Source: Carboxylicivirga taeanensis
GTDB lineage: Bacteria > Bacteroidota > Bacteroidia > Bacteroidales > Marinilabiliaceae
DNA: 64,000 nt
Direction: 5' to 3'
NCBI RefSeq assembly: GCF_051851475.1
Contig: NZ_JBPUSJ010000002.1
Span: 248,001-312,000, forward strand
Below, piece after piece: positions 14,046 through 22,726 of the stretch. The first letter of the stretch is position 1. Each line of letters starts with the position of its first letter. Under the pieces are notes generated by a model, which did no database searches, was not told the DNA's origin, and worked only from the letters and a program-made list of their open reading frames with translations. The position numbers were made by a program, and so were the translations under genes.

Positions 14046-16709
14046 ATGTCAGTAATCTTAAGCCATACTCATAAAAGCACATTATTACTTTTGCTCATTC
14101 TTTTGGTATCAACCCATTTGAATGGGCAAAACGTTTTATATACCCCGGTTGAATTTGCATCAGAAACAGGTTCCACAAAAAGTTTTCTTTCCGAAATAGA
14201 GGCGCAAACGGATATTGTGTTTAGTTACAGTAATCAATTGTGCTTTGAAACAGAAGTGCAGCTGCCCGTTCGATTTGGAACTGTGAGGCAGGTATTAGAC
14301 GCTTTGTTTATTAACTGTCCTTCGAATTACATTGTTAGAGGTTCAAAAATAATTATTCAGCCAATAACGGAAGACTCTGAAAAGTTTGTTATTAAAGGAT
14401 ACGTTATTGATAGTAGCTCCAAAGAGGCATTGATTCAGGCAAATGTATACGAACCGGAGTTACTTTTAGGTACCATGAGCAATAACTTTGGGTTTTTTAG
14501 CATCGTCATGCCTAAGGGGTTTGTCCATTTAAGTAGTTCGTATGTAGGTTATAAAAATAGTCACCAGTATATTAATCTGGAGCAGGATACGGCTATTTAT
14601 TTTTTGATGGAGCCTAAAGATGAACTGGATGAGATCGCAGTGGTGGGCGATAGGGTTCCGGGGCGTGTTAAAAGTACGCGAACAGGTACAATCGATGTGC
14701 CCATTGAACAAATAAAGAAGGTGCCGGTGTATCTTGGAGAGGTGGATGTAGTGAAGAGTATTCAACTACTGCCTGGCATACAGAGTGGAGGTGAGGGGTT
14801 CAGTGAGTTGTACGTTAGAGGCGGTGGCCCCGATCAGAACTTGGTGCTCATGGACGATGTGCCTATTTATAACGTAAGTCATCTGCTTGGCTTTTTCTCC
14901 ATTTTTAATGCCGATGCTGTTAATAAAGTAAGGGTGATAAAAGGAGGCTTTCCGGCACGCTATGGCGGACGTTTGTCATCGGTGGTAGATATACGCATGT
15001 ATGATGGCAACAACGAGGAGTTTAAAGGGGTTGCGAGTATAGGGCTTTTATCCAGTAAAATAGCAGTAGAAGGACCTTTGATAAAAAATAAGTCATCGTT
15101 TTCTGCTTCATTGAGGCGTACATATTTCGATGTTTTAACAAGTATGTGGCAATGGAAAGAGGCAGATAAAAGTCGATACTATTTTTACGATTTCAATACA
15201 AAACTGAATTACAAGCTCTCAGACCGTGACCGCCTATATTTTAGCGCCTACTTGGGGAAAGATCAGTATGGGATATCCTATAACGAGCAGCACATACCAA
15301 TTGGATCGGGGCAGGAGACTGGCGGTGAGCAAACCGTTAAAACGTATGATGAGAGTGATATTGGCTGGAGAAATTATGTTGGAGCCGTCAGGTGGAATCA
15401 TGTTTTTGGCAACAAAGTATTTGCGAACACAACTATTACCTATAGCGACTATCGTTTTTTTATCGATCAGACTTTGAATTACATGTCGGATGGCAGCTGG
15501 AGTAAAGGGAGTAAGAACTATTATAGTGGGATTCGGGATTTTAGTGCCAAAATAGACTTAGATTATATGCCCTCGCCCAAGCACTATATCAGGATGGGAG
15601 CGAGTGCCATCAACCATGTATTTTATCCGGGTATCGATGTTGTTTTACAGGAGTTTTCAGGAGGGGTGCCTGTGGATACTGCCTATGGAGGAACTGAAAT
15701 GTACCGTTCTGAGTTTCGACTTTACATGGAAGATGATTTTCATTTGCTGCCCCGTTTAAAATTGAATATTGGAGGGCACTTTTCTCTTTTTCAAACAGAT
15801 GGGGGTAAGTATTACTGGTCGGCCGAGCCCCGGTTATCTGCTCGTTTTCTGATGCGCGATAATTTCTCAGTGAAGCTGGCGTATAGTCAAATGACACAGT
15901 ACATGCACTTACTTCGGACCGCCACAGTGGCAATGCCTACTGATTTGTGGCTACCTGTATCGGAGAAAATTGCACCCATGCGGGCTGCTCAAAGTGCTTT
16001 GGGCTTTGAGTATGAGATTAACAAAGGCTTTAGTGTATCATTAGAATTATATTATAAAAAACTGGCCGATATTCTGGCTTATAAGGAAACAACAGGATAT
16101 TTTGATTTTGCATCCGACTGGCAGAGTAAACTAACTGCCGGAAAAGGGCAGTCATACGGTTTTGAATTATTATTACACCGTAAGTTAGGAAGTTTATCTG
16201 GCTGGTTTGGCTATACTTATTCTAAATCGACCAATAAGTTTGATGAGCTAAATAATGGCAAAGCTTTTCCCGCAAATTATGATCGTACGCACGATGTTTC
16301 TTTGTATACAACCTATAAATTATCAAAAAAGGTGGATGTGGGGTTCACCTGGACATTTGGGTCAGGTAGCCCAATAACACTGCCAGAAACGAAGTATTAC
16401 GCCCCTCAACTACCTACGACTGTGAGTGATGCAGAAGGTGGAAGTAATCAGCTAATTAATGAGAGGAATGGGTATCGGATGCCCAACTTTCATCGTCTGG
16501 ATATCGGATTTAATTTTAAGAAAGAAAAACATTGGGGAACGCGCTTGTGGAGCCTTGGCTTAATGAATAGCTATGGCCGGCAAAATCCCTTCTTTTTGTA
16601 TTTTGCCGATAGCGAAAATCAGCAGACTGGTGAGTTGGAGCGTTCATTAAAACAGTTTAGCTTATTTCCAATCCCAATACCCTATGTGCGTTACACTGTA
16701 AAATTTTAG
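14046..16709 (+). CDS. TonB-dependent receptor with STN signalling domain
   Basis: An 887-residue outer-membrane receptor. A signal peptide (1-27, ends STHLNGQ) leads into an STN/secretin-TonB domain (about 42-110; FLSEIEAQTDIVFSYSNQ), which is the part that contacts FecR-like proteins. Next come a carboxypeptidase-regulatory-like domain (about 118-195), the plug (about 210-325; LYVRGGGPDQNLVLMDDVPI) and a beta barrel ending in the aromatic motif YVRYTVKF. Together with the sigma and FecR genes it forms a transport-coupled surface signalling system. The following DUF4249 lipoprotein gene is the usual partner of this receptor subtype. Substrate unknown. Confidence 0.94.
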   Translation: MSVILSHTHKSTLLLLLILLVSTHLNGQNVLYTPVEFASETGSTKSFLSEIEAQTDIVFSYSNQLCFETEVQLPVRFGTVRQVLDALFINCPSNYIVRGSKIIIQPITEDSEKFVIKGYVIDSSSKEALIQANVYEPELLLGTMSNNFGFFSIVMPKGFVHLSSSYVGYKNSHQYINLEQDTAIYFLMEPKDELDEIAVVGDRVPGRVKSTRTGTIDVPIEQIKKVPVYLGEVDVVKSIQLLPGIQSGGEGFSELYVRGGGPDQNLVLMDDVPIYNVSHLLGFFSIFNADAVNKVRVIKGGFPARYGGRLSSVVDIRMYDGNNEEFKGVASIGLLSSKIAVEGPLIKNKSSFSASLRRTYFDVLTSMWQWKEADKSRYYFYDFNTKLNYKLSDRDRLYFSAYLGKDQYGISYNEQHIPIGSGQETGGEQTVKTYDESDIGWRNYVGAVRWNHVFGNKVFANTTITYSDYRFFIDQTLNYMSDGSWSKGSKNYYSGIRDFSAKIDLDYMPSPKHYIRMGASAINHVFYPGIDVVLQEFSGGVPVDTAYGGTEMYRSEFRLYMEDDFHLLPRLKLNIGGHFSLFQTDGGKYYWSAEPRLSARFLMRDNFSVKLAYSQMTQYMHLLRTATVAMPTDLWLPVSEKIAPMRAAQSALGFEYEINKGFSVSLELYYKKLADILAYKETTGYFDFASDWQSKLTAGKGQSYGFELLLHRKLGSLSGWFGYTYSKSTNKFDELNNGKAFPANYDRTHDVSLYTTYKLSKKVDVGFTWTFGSGSPITLPETKYYAPQLPTTVSDAEGGSNQLINERNGYRMPNFHRLDIGFNFKKEKHWGTRLWSLGLMNSYGRQNPFFLYFADSENQQTGELERSLKQFSLFPIPIPYVRYTVKF

Positions 16710-16713
16710 CCGG

Positions 16714-17643
16714 ATGCGAAGGATTTTGTACATATTACTGGCGTTATTGCTAATTGCATGTGAGAAAGATATTGAGATAGAGTTAAATGCTCAGTCTGAT
16801 AAACTGGTGATGTACACATTTATCTATCCCGATAGTACTCTTAATTTTCACTTAAGTAAGAGTCAGAGTATACTATCGCTTGAGGATTATCAGCACGTTG
16901 ATAAGGGCAGATTTCAACTGTTCGTAAATGACGATTTTCAAGGTGCTTACATTCTGCCATCGGATACCATTTGGAGCTCCTGGCCCGAGTTTAATTTCGA
17001 ACCTGGCGATGCTGTTCGAATTAATGCCTATGAGTTAAATGGAGACACTGTAAAAGCTCAAACATATATTCCAAAAGCTGTTGAGCTAGCAGCTATGGAT
17101 ACTGTAACAATTGTGCGGGATGTGCCTGATAATGGCATTCAGAAGATGTTAAAGGTAAGCCTGAGGTTTGAGGATCCGCCAGGGGAAAATAACTACTACC
17201 AGGTAATAGCTGTGCGCGAAGGATGGGGTGATAGGGCCGGAGAACCTTATTTTACTCAGGAAACCATTGTTTACGATAAGGATGACGCTGTTTTTACGCA
17301 GGGGGAACAAAGTGGAAGTTTGTTGCCTGGGCTCGACTTTCAGGGCCTTTTTACCGATGGTGTAATTGATGGAAAGGCCTACACGTTTACCCTTTACATT
17401 CCCACAGATGATTTGTTTTTTGATTACTATGAAGATAAAATTCGTATTACCTTTTATCTTTATCACCATACGTCAGATTATTTCAGTTATTTTCGTTCCA
17501 TTATCCTAGCCGATGGTTATGAAGGTTTTTATGAAGGCCTGCCTGTTTTTGAGCCGGTTAAGATTTATAGTAATGTGCAAAATGGGCTAGGTTTGGTTTC
17601 CGGAATGAACTTTGATAGTGACTCGTTGGTTTTTGTCAAGTGA
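16714..17643 (+). CDS. DUF4249 family lipoprotein
   Basis: A 309-residue exported lipoprotein: signal peptide with lipobox LLLIAC (Cys16), then a beta-rich domain starting KDIEIELNAQSDKLVMYTF, the typical beginning of DUF4249 proteins. It starts 4 nt after the TonB-receptor stop, so the two are translationally linked. DUF4249 proteins accompany such receptors in Bacteroidota and probably cover the receptor as SusD does in Sus systems; that role is inference. No metal-binding motif seen. Confidence 0.88.
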   Translation: MRRILYILLALLLIACEKDIEIELNAQSDKLVMYTFIYPDSTLNFHLSKSQSILSLEDYQHVDKGRFQLFVNDDFQGAYILPSDTIWSSWPEFNFEPGDAVRINAYELNGDTVKAQTYIPKAVELAAMDTVTIVRDVPDNGIQKMLKVSLRFEDPPGENNYYQVIAVREGWGDRAGEPYFTQETIVYDKDDAVFTQGEQSGSLLPGLDFQGLFTDGVIDGKAYTFTLYIPTDDLFFDYYEDKIRITFYLYHHTSDYFSYFRSIILADGYEGFYEGLPVFEPVKIYSNVQNGLGLVSGMNFDSDSLVFVK

Positions 17644-17799
17644 TTCTCTTTTTATGCACTTGGCAGGTTCGTGTAGGATGCGTGTGCCTGTCATTTTAGC
17701 GTGTGAAATGTCATATTTATGAAACGGCATATCTTTTGAGGAGAATGGCTAAAATTTGTAGTTTTACCGCTTATTGAAAAAAATTAATAATTAGATATT

Positions 17800-18801
17800 A
17801 TGGCTCTTTTTGAAAAAATGGAAAACCTGGATGCCCCTCAGAATGAAAACAAAGAGATGGGTGAGGCAGAAAAGGTAAAAGTGTTAATCATTGGTTCTGG
17901 TCCGGCTGGTTACACGGCTGCAATATACGCTGCAAGAGCTAACTTAAGTCCTGTTATGTACGAAGGTCTGCAGCCAGGTGGTCAGTTAACAACGACTACT
18001 GAGGTTGAAAACTTTCCTGGTTACGCCGATGGAATAACTGGTCCTGAAATGATGGAAGATTTAAAGAAACAGGCTGCTCGTTTTGGTACCGATATTCGTT
18101 TTGGTATGGCAACAGCAACTGATTTGAGTAAGCGACCATTTAAGGTAACCATCGATGGCAACAAATTGGTTGAGGCCGAAGCTTTAATCATTGCAACCGG
18201 TGCAACAGCCAAATACCTTGGTATACCTGATGAAACAAAATACGCCGGTTCGGGAGTGTCTGCCTGTGCAACATGTGATGGGTTCTTTTACCGTGGAAAA
18301 GATGTCGCTGTTGTAGGTGGTGGCGACACTGCTCTTGAAGAGGCTATGTATCTGGCGGGCTTGTGTAATAAAGTATACCTGATTGTTCGCCGCGATGTTT
18401 TCAGAGCTTCAAAGGTAATGCAGGAGCGCGCTCTTAAAACGCCAAATATTGAAGTGTTGTGGAAGCATCAAACCAAAGGCTTGTTTGGCGATGGTGTAGT
18501 AGAAGGAGCAACTTTGGTGAAAAATATGGGCACGCCAGAAGAGGAAGAAGTGAAAATTAAGATTGATGGGTTCTTCCTGGGTATTGGGCACAAGCCTAAT
18601 TCTGACATTTTTGCCGATTATATTGATACCAATGATGTTGGTTATATTAAAACGGTTCCAGGTACATCCAAAACAAATGTACCTGGCGTATTTGCATGTG
18701 GAGATGTGCAGGATGATCAATATCGTCAGGCTGTAACAGCCGCCGGGTCTGGTTGTATGGCAGCAATTGATGCGGAGCGCTTTTTAGCCGAACAATCATA
18801 A
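17800..18801 (+). CDS. trxB: Thioredoxin reductase (NADPH)
   Basis: FAD- and NADPH-dependent reductase of thioredoxin. It has the FAD-binding GSGPAGYTAAIYAA near residue 32, the redox-active CATC at 156-159 in ACATCDGFFYRG, the NADPH-binding GGGDTALEEAMYL and a C-terminal FAD contact FACGDVQDDQYRQAVTAAG. At 333 residues it has about 25 extra N-terminal residues compared with typical TrxB; Met7 and Met20 are alternative starts, and the domain proper begins at KVKVLIIG. It is a single-gene unit with a terminator at 18826. Confidence 0.97.
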   Translation: MALFEKMENLDAPQNENKEMGEAEKVKVLIIGSGPAGYTAAIYAARANLSPVMYEGLQPGGQLTTTTEVENFPGYADGITGPEMMEDLKKQAARFGTDIRFGMATATDLSKRPFKVTIDGNKLVEAEALIIATGATAKYLGIPDETKYAGSGVSACATCDGFFYRGKDVAVVGGGDTALEEAMYLAGLCNKVYLIVRRDVFRASKVMQERALKTPNIEVLWKHQTKGLFGDGVVEGATLVKNMGTPEEEEVKIKIDGFFLGIGHKPNSDIFADYIDTNDVGYIKTVPGTSKTNVPGVFACGDVQDDQYRQAVTAAGSGCMAAIDAERFLAEQS

Positions 18802-18825
18802 AATTTTTAAGATAATCGATAAAGA

Positions 18826-18853
18826 GGGAATAGCACGGCTATTCCCTTTTTTT
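18826..18853 (+). terminator. Terminator after trxB
   Basis: Perfect stem GGGAATAGC (18826-18834) with GCTATTCCC (18838-18846), 3 nt loop, then seven T. Confidence 0.9.
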
Positions 18854-18942
18854 ATGACAAATTTAGTGGTACCTTTCAAGTACTAGAGTTAAAAAAGTGA
18901 TGAAGCACCCTTTTGTGGTGATGAAATTTGCAGAAATTATCC

Positions 18943-18963
18943 TAGATTTGTATGATGTATTAA
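18943..18963 (+). promoter_or_regulatory. -7 element and imperfect operator-like site before the GntR regulator gene
   Basis: TAGATTTG (18943-18950) fits the TAnnTTTG consensus, 28 nt before the ATG. It runs directly into GTATGATGTATTAA (18950-18963), which resembles the GTATTAC operators of the neighbouring genes but lacks the second half-site (TAA instead of TAC). This could be a weaker autoregulatory site. Confidence 0.4.
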
Positions 18964-18978
18964 GAAGAAGTTATACTG

Positions 18979-19701
18979 ATGGACGATATATTTGGAAAGA
19001 TAGGTACAAGTCAAACCTTAAGTCAAAAGATAGAACGGAAGATTGAGGAAGCAATTCGAGCTAAGCGTTTGATCTCAGGTACCAAGTTGCCTTCAGAAAA
19101 AGAGTTGTGCGAAAGTTTTGCGGTGAGCCGAACAGCACTTCGGGAGGCTTTGCGCCGATTGAGCGCACGTGGCTTAATTGAAATTAAAAAGGGAAGTGGG
19201 ATGTATGTGTCTGAACTAAAGATTGAGGATGCAATTAAATCCTTAAACCTTTATTACGACATGAAGTTTGATTCTAGCCTTATCAGGCAGATTATTGAAG
19301 TGCGTCGCATATTTGAGCCGGAGATTGGCCGTTTGGCAGCTACCAATCGGAAAGATGAAGATTTAAAGGTTTTGCAGGATAATGTTCGGGAACTGGAACT
19401 GTGTAATCCTGATAATACCCAGCTTGAAGTAGACCTGATCAACCGCTTTCATATGAATATGGCCAAGGCAACAGGTAATCCAATTGTAATTATTTCAATG
19501 GAGCCGATTTATTCACTTCTGCCACGTCTTAGAAATATGATCTATGCCAATATTGAAGGCGAAAAAGAGTATACTTTACGTTTGCAGAAAGAAATATTAA
19601 GTGCTTTAGCAGATAAAGATAGTGAGCGCTCCTATCAATACACCGTTGAGTTGCTGGACCGGAACATGGAAATCTATGATAAGTACTTCAAAGATGTTTA
19701 A
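18979..19701 (+). CDS. GntR-family transcriptional regulator, FadR subfamily
   Basis: A 240-residue regulator with an N-terminal winged HTH (about 12-78; SGTKLPSEKELCESFAVSRT, LREALRRLSARGLIE) and a C-terminal all-helical FCD ligand-binding domain (about 95-230) with likely metal-site residues such as His in RFHMNMAKATGNP. FadR-type proteins bind inverted repeats of the form t.GTa(N0-1)tAC.a and release DNA on binding small acids or sugars. Sites of that form occur at four promoters in the following 30 kb (21057, 21538, 30828, 48201). It is therefore the probable regulator of the wall-degradation genes. The ligand is unknown; a muropeptide-derived acid or amino sugar would make sense. Confidence 0.92.
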   Translation: MDDIFGKIGTSQTLSQKIERKIEEAIRAKRLISGTKLPSEKELCESFAVSRTALREALRRLSARGLIEIKKGSGMYVSELKIEDAIKSLNLYYDMKFDSSLIRQIIEVRRIFEPEIGRLAATNRKDEDLKVLQDNVRELELCNPDNTQLEVDLINRFHMNMAKATGNPIVIISMEPIYSLLPRLRNMIYANIEGEKEYTLRLQKEILSALADKDSERSYQYTVELLDRNMEIYDKYFKDV

Positions 19702-19719
19702 TTTTTTAGTATTCCGTAT

Positions 19720-19766
19720 AAAAAATAGGCTGTCCGTTTTGCTTTTTGGGACAGCCTATTTTTTTT
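19720..19766. terminator. Bidirectional terminator between gntR and namZ
   Basis: Perfect stem ATAGGCTGTCC (19725-19735) with GGACAGCCTAT (19749-19759), with A-run on the left and T-run on the right, so it can stop both convergent genes. Confidence 0.9.
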
Positions 19767-19767
19767 G

Positions 19768-20997
19768 TTAGTATAGAAAGTACTTACTTGCTTTTCGTTT
19801 GAAATCAGCAATATCCTTATACCACATGCGCTCAATGTCTTTTACCAGCCAGCGCTTAGTGAAAGTAAGTCTCACTTTATCGCTGCCACTAACTTTATCG
19901 AACATATTCAGGCGCGAAGGCTCGCAAAGTTCAAATACGTTGTATGAAGGCCATAGCTTATGTGCTTCTTGTAATACATAAAACTGAATTAGCGATAAGG
20001 GTGCTTTTTCATAATTCGTAAAGTGCACCTGAACGCCATGAATCAGCTCACCTTTAGATACACTGTAATAGGGTTTGTAATGAACGGGTCTGAAATGAAC
20101 GCCTTCAATATTTAGTGTATTCAGATTGTTTGCCAGGCTGTCAGCATCGATCCATTGTGCGGCAAAAACCTGGAAAGGGAGAGTGTACCCAACTCCTATA
20201 CTCACCGTGTAGAGCTCTCCTAAAATACCACTCACCGGATAGAAACTGGATGAATGGGCATGCGGGATGTGAGGAGAAGAGGGTACCCAGGGCAATCCGG
20301 TGTCTTCAAAGGTCATGCTTCTCTGCCAGCCGTCCATCTCTACGATGGTCAGTTTGCATTGGGCCTCGTTTTTAAGAAGCTTTTCACCATTTAAAAATCG
20401 GGCAAGTTCGCCAACTGTCATGCCATGCACATAAGGAATAGGGAATTGACTGACAAATGAAACAAATTCTGGTTCAGTGACCAGACCTTCCATTTTGATT
20501 CCGCCCAAGGGGTTAGGGCGATCCAATACAACTATTTCGATGTTGTTCTCTGCTGCCGCCTCCATAGCTAAACCAAGAGTGCTTATATAGGTGTAAGAGC
20601 GTGAACCAATATCCTGAATGTCATATACTAGTACATCCACACCTTTCAGCATTTCAGCTGTCGGTTTCTTATGTTTTCCATGTAGACTGTATACCGGAAC
20701 ATTTGTTTTTGGGTCGGTAAAGAAATTCACCTGGTCGCCGGCTGAGTAATCTCCGCGCACACCATGCTCAGGGCTGTACATGGCAACGAGGTTTACATTT
20801 GATGCCTGATGGAGGATGTCAATTGTTGATTCAAACGAGCTGTTGATGCCAGTTGGGTTGGTGATGAGACCTATATTTTTGTTGCTCAGTTGTTTGAATT
20901 TGTTCTCCTGTAGTACCTCTATTCCAGTTTTTACTGTTTGTGAGAACAGGAGGCTGTTGATTGATAGCACAATGGCTAAAATGAAGACCTGTTTCAT
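19768..20997 (-). CDS. namZ: Exo-beta-N-acetylmuramidase, NamZ type (DUF1343, GH171)
   Basis: A 409-residue secreted enzyme: signal peptide (1-20, ends SLLFSQ), then the DUF1343 domain across the rest. Diagnostic blocks are NIGLITNPTG near 40, MYSPEHGVRGDYSAGD near 74, DVLVYDIQDIGSRSYTYIST near 115, VLDRPNPLGG near 157 and GLPWVPSSPHIPH near 237. NamZ of Bacillus subtilis removes MurNAc from the non-reducing end of peptidoglycan fragments, and the family is GH171. Here it is convergent with the FadR-type regulator and divergent from an NlpC/P60 gene, with a double GTATTAC site at its own promoter. No lipobox is seen, so it is likely periplasmic. Confidence 0.9.
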   Translation of the reverse strand: MKQVFILAIVLSINSLLFSQTVKTGIEVLQENKFKQLSNKNIGLITNPTGINSSFESTIDILHQASNVNLVAMYSPEHGVRGDYSAGDQVNFFTDPKTNVPVYSLHGKHKKPTAEMLKGVDVLVYDIQDIGSRSYTYISTLGLAMEAAAENNIEIVVLDRPNPLGGIKMEGLVTEPEFVSFVSQFPIPYVHGMTVGELARFLNGEKLLKNEAQCKLTIVEMDGWQRSMTFEDTGLPWVPSSPHIPHAHSSSFYPVSGILGELYTVSIGVGYTLPFQVFAAQWIDADSLANNLNTLNIEGVHFRPVHYKPYYSVSKGELIHGVQVHFTNYEKAPLSLIQFYVLQEAHKLWPSYNVFELCEPSRLNMFDKVSGSDKVRLTFTKRWLVKDIERMWYKDIADFKRKASKYFLY

Positions 20998-21056
20998 GTT
21001 GTTTTCAAGTTAAATGTTAAAATATGTTTGATAAGAATTTGTTTCATCCTCTGTCT

Positions 21057-21077
21057 GTAATACGTAATACAAATATA
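21057..21077 (-). promoter_or_regulatory. namZ -7 element with tandem FadR-type operators
   Basis: On the minus strand TATATTTG (21077-21070) is a perfect -7 element. Its last base starts GTATTACGTATTAC (21070-21057), two tandem copies of GTATTAC, the core of t.GTa(N)tAC.a. The operator would cover the transcription start. No TTG stands at the -33 position. Confidence 0.6.
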
Positions 21078-21095
21078 GTTTCTAAATTTTATTTT

Positions 21096-21111
21096 ACCAT
21101 ATGCGTATGGT
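21096..21111. promoter_or_regulatory. Inverted repeat at the -33 position of the namZ promoter
   Basis: ACCATA-TGCG-TATGGT is a 16 bp inverted repeat with 6 bp arms, located where the -33 element would be expected. The word TGCGTA also repeats directly (21102 and 21111). It could be an activator site; there is no further support. Confidence 0.35.
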
Positions 21112-21493
21112 GCGTAAGTGCATAATAGAGTGTCTTCTTTGTTATTATTTTGTGTGTTAGTATAGTGTCTTATTTATTGAGGGAGTTCAATCAAAGGCAC
21201 TGATAGCAAGTAATGGTATGATTTTGGGTTTTAATCTGAAAAGTGCAAAGTTGCACTGAATGGTACGTGGAATAGAGGTTTTTTTGAGTTTTGTTTGAAT
21301 ATCTGAATGTAAATTTAGTTTTGTCTGATTTATCGTATTTGTATCCTTTGGGATAAGACTCTAGAAGTAAGGGGTTTTATATGTTGTTGTTTATAGAAGG
21401 TGTTGACCTTCTGTGTGGTAGTACCAGTATAACTGTTCACTGTATGAGTGATGAAACTCAGATTTTGAATGTATTATTAAAATGCATAAAGTG

Positions 21494-21544
21494 TTTGTTT
21501 TTGTTAAAACAATTCATATTTTTGGCATGTGTAAGATGTATTAC
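21494..21544 (+). promoter_or_regulatory. Promoter and FadR-type operator of the NlpC/P60 gene
   Basis: TTTG (21494-21497), 19 nt spacer, TATTTTTG (21517-21524), then TGTATTACAA with core GTATTAC at 21538-21544. The site lies about 14 nt beyond the -7 element, so bound regulator would block initiation or early elongation. The ATG is at 21559. Confidence 0.65.
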
Positions 21545-21558
21545 AACATACCTAATGT

Positions 21559-22716
21559 ATGAAGCTGCTACTTTCCAATTTGGTAATGGTCATTTTATTT
21601 CTTTTTGTTGCTTGCGGGCATATAGAAAGTGAACTCTATGATGTTATTAATGATATTGAAAAAAAATGGGTGCCCGATTCTAGAGTGGACCTTTTTGATG
21701 TGCAATTGAAATTTCAGTCTGGCCAGGTAATCGTCAGGGGCGAGACGACGATACGTGACGCTAAAGCTGAATTAATTCAACGTTTGCAATCAAGGGGAGT
21801 TGAAATAATAGATAGTATAGAAGTGTTGCCTTCATCTGGGGTGTCAAAAAAATGGGCGGTGACCACTCTAAGTGTTGCTAACCTGAGAGATAAGCCACGA
21901 TATGCAGCTCAGCTCGTTTCACAAACCATTATGGGTACGCCAGTGAAGGTGCTTAAGCGAGGTTCAGATTGGAGTTTGATGCAGTCGCCCGATCGCTATA
22001 TTGCCTGGACTAATAATTCGTCGCTTAAGTTTATGGATGAGCTTGAATTTGCACAATGGCGCACGAGTGAGCGTGTGTTGATTAAAGAAGATTGCTGGTT
22101 GTTGGATGATAATAATCAGCGTGTAGCTGATCTCGTCAAGGGCAGTTTGGTTGCATTTGAGGGGGAAGAGTCAGCAATTGCATCGCTTGTATTGCCCGAT
22201 GGCAGGAGCGGAGGCGTTGCTCATGAAAATATCGCTTGTTTCAATGCTCACCGAAGGTCACTATCCATAACAGCTAACCTTTTAGTTGAAACGGCCAATA
22301 CATTTATGGGACTGCCCTATTTATGGGGAGGAACATCCTCAAAGGCAGTTGATTGTTCTGGGTTTTTAAAGAATATCTACTTTTTAAACGGATATATTTT
22401 GGATCGTGATGCATCGCAGCAAATAAAGCACGGGCGTTCTGTATCATTAGCTATAGATTCGTTGATGATTGGTGATCTGTTATTTTTTGGTGTGCAGGAA
22501 ACAAAACAGGTAACTCATGTGGGTATGTATGTTGGCAATGCCGAATACATTCATGCATCTGGGCGCGTTAAACTAAATAGCCTGGATTCATTACGCGAAA
22601 ATTACAGTAGTTATCTGAAAGAGAGTTGGCTGGGTGCACAACGATATATAGGTGAGGAACAATGTGAAGGGATTATGGCAGTCAGTAGCCATCCTTGGTA
22701 TGTGATAATCAATTAA
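21559..22716 (+). CDS. NlpC/P60 endopeptidase lipoprotein (YkfC-like)
   Basis: A 385-residue lipoprotein: lipobox FLFVAC (Cys19), an N-terminal domain (about 25-95), SH3-like domains (about 105-225; TTLSVANLRDKPRYAAQLVS) and a C-terminal NlpC/P60 domain (about 240-370). Catalytic Cys in VDCSGF near 265, His in THVGMYVG near 319 and a third polar residue His in EYIHASGRV near 332 are present. Proteins with this SH3-NlpC layout cut the gamma-D-Glu-diamino-acid bond in muropeptides. The next gene, 10 nt downstream, is an Ala-Glu epimerase, the same pairing as ykfC and ykfB of Bacillus subtilis. It has its own promoter with an operator site. Confidence 0.93.
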   Translation: MKLLLSNLVMVILFLFVACGHIESELYDVINDIEKKWVPDSRVDLFDVQLKFQSGQVIVRGETTIRDAKAELIQRLQSRGVEIIDSIEVLPSSGVSKKWAVTTLSVANLRDKPRYAAQLVSQTIMGTPVKVLKRGSDWSLMQSPDRYIAWTNNSSLKFMDELEFAQWRTSERVLIKEDCWLLDDNNQRVADLVKGSLVAFEGEESAIASLVLPDGRSGGVAHENIACFNAHRRSLSITANLLVETANTFMGLPYLWGGTSSKAVDCSGFLKNIYFLNGYILDRDASQQIKHGRSVSLAIDSLMIGDLLFFGVQETKQVTHVGMYVGNAEYIHASGRVKLNSLDSLRENYSSYLKESWLGAQRYIGEEQCEGIMAVSSHPWYVIIN

Positions 22717-22726
22717 GCCTTTAGCA

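Larger units (their letters stand above)
20998..21558. other. Divergent intergenic region between namZ and the NlpC/P60 gene
   Basis: 561 bp, AT-rich, with no credible gene. It contains the namZ -7 element and tandem GTATTAC operators (21057-21077), a 16 bp inverted repeat (21096-21111), and the NlpC/P60 promoter (21494-21524) with its operator (21538-21544). A plus-strand frame at 21381-21632 overlaps the NlpC gene start out of frame and shows no domain. The stretch 21125-21490 holds nothing I can identify. Confidence 0.75.
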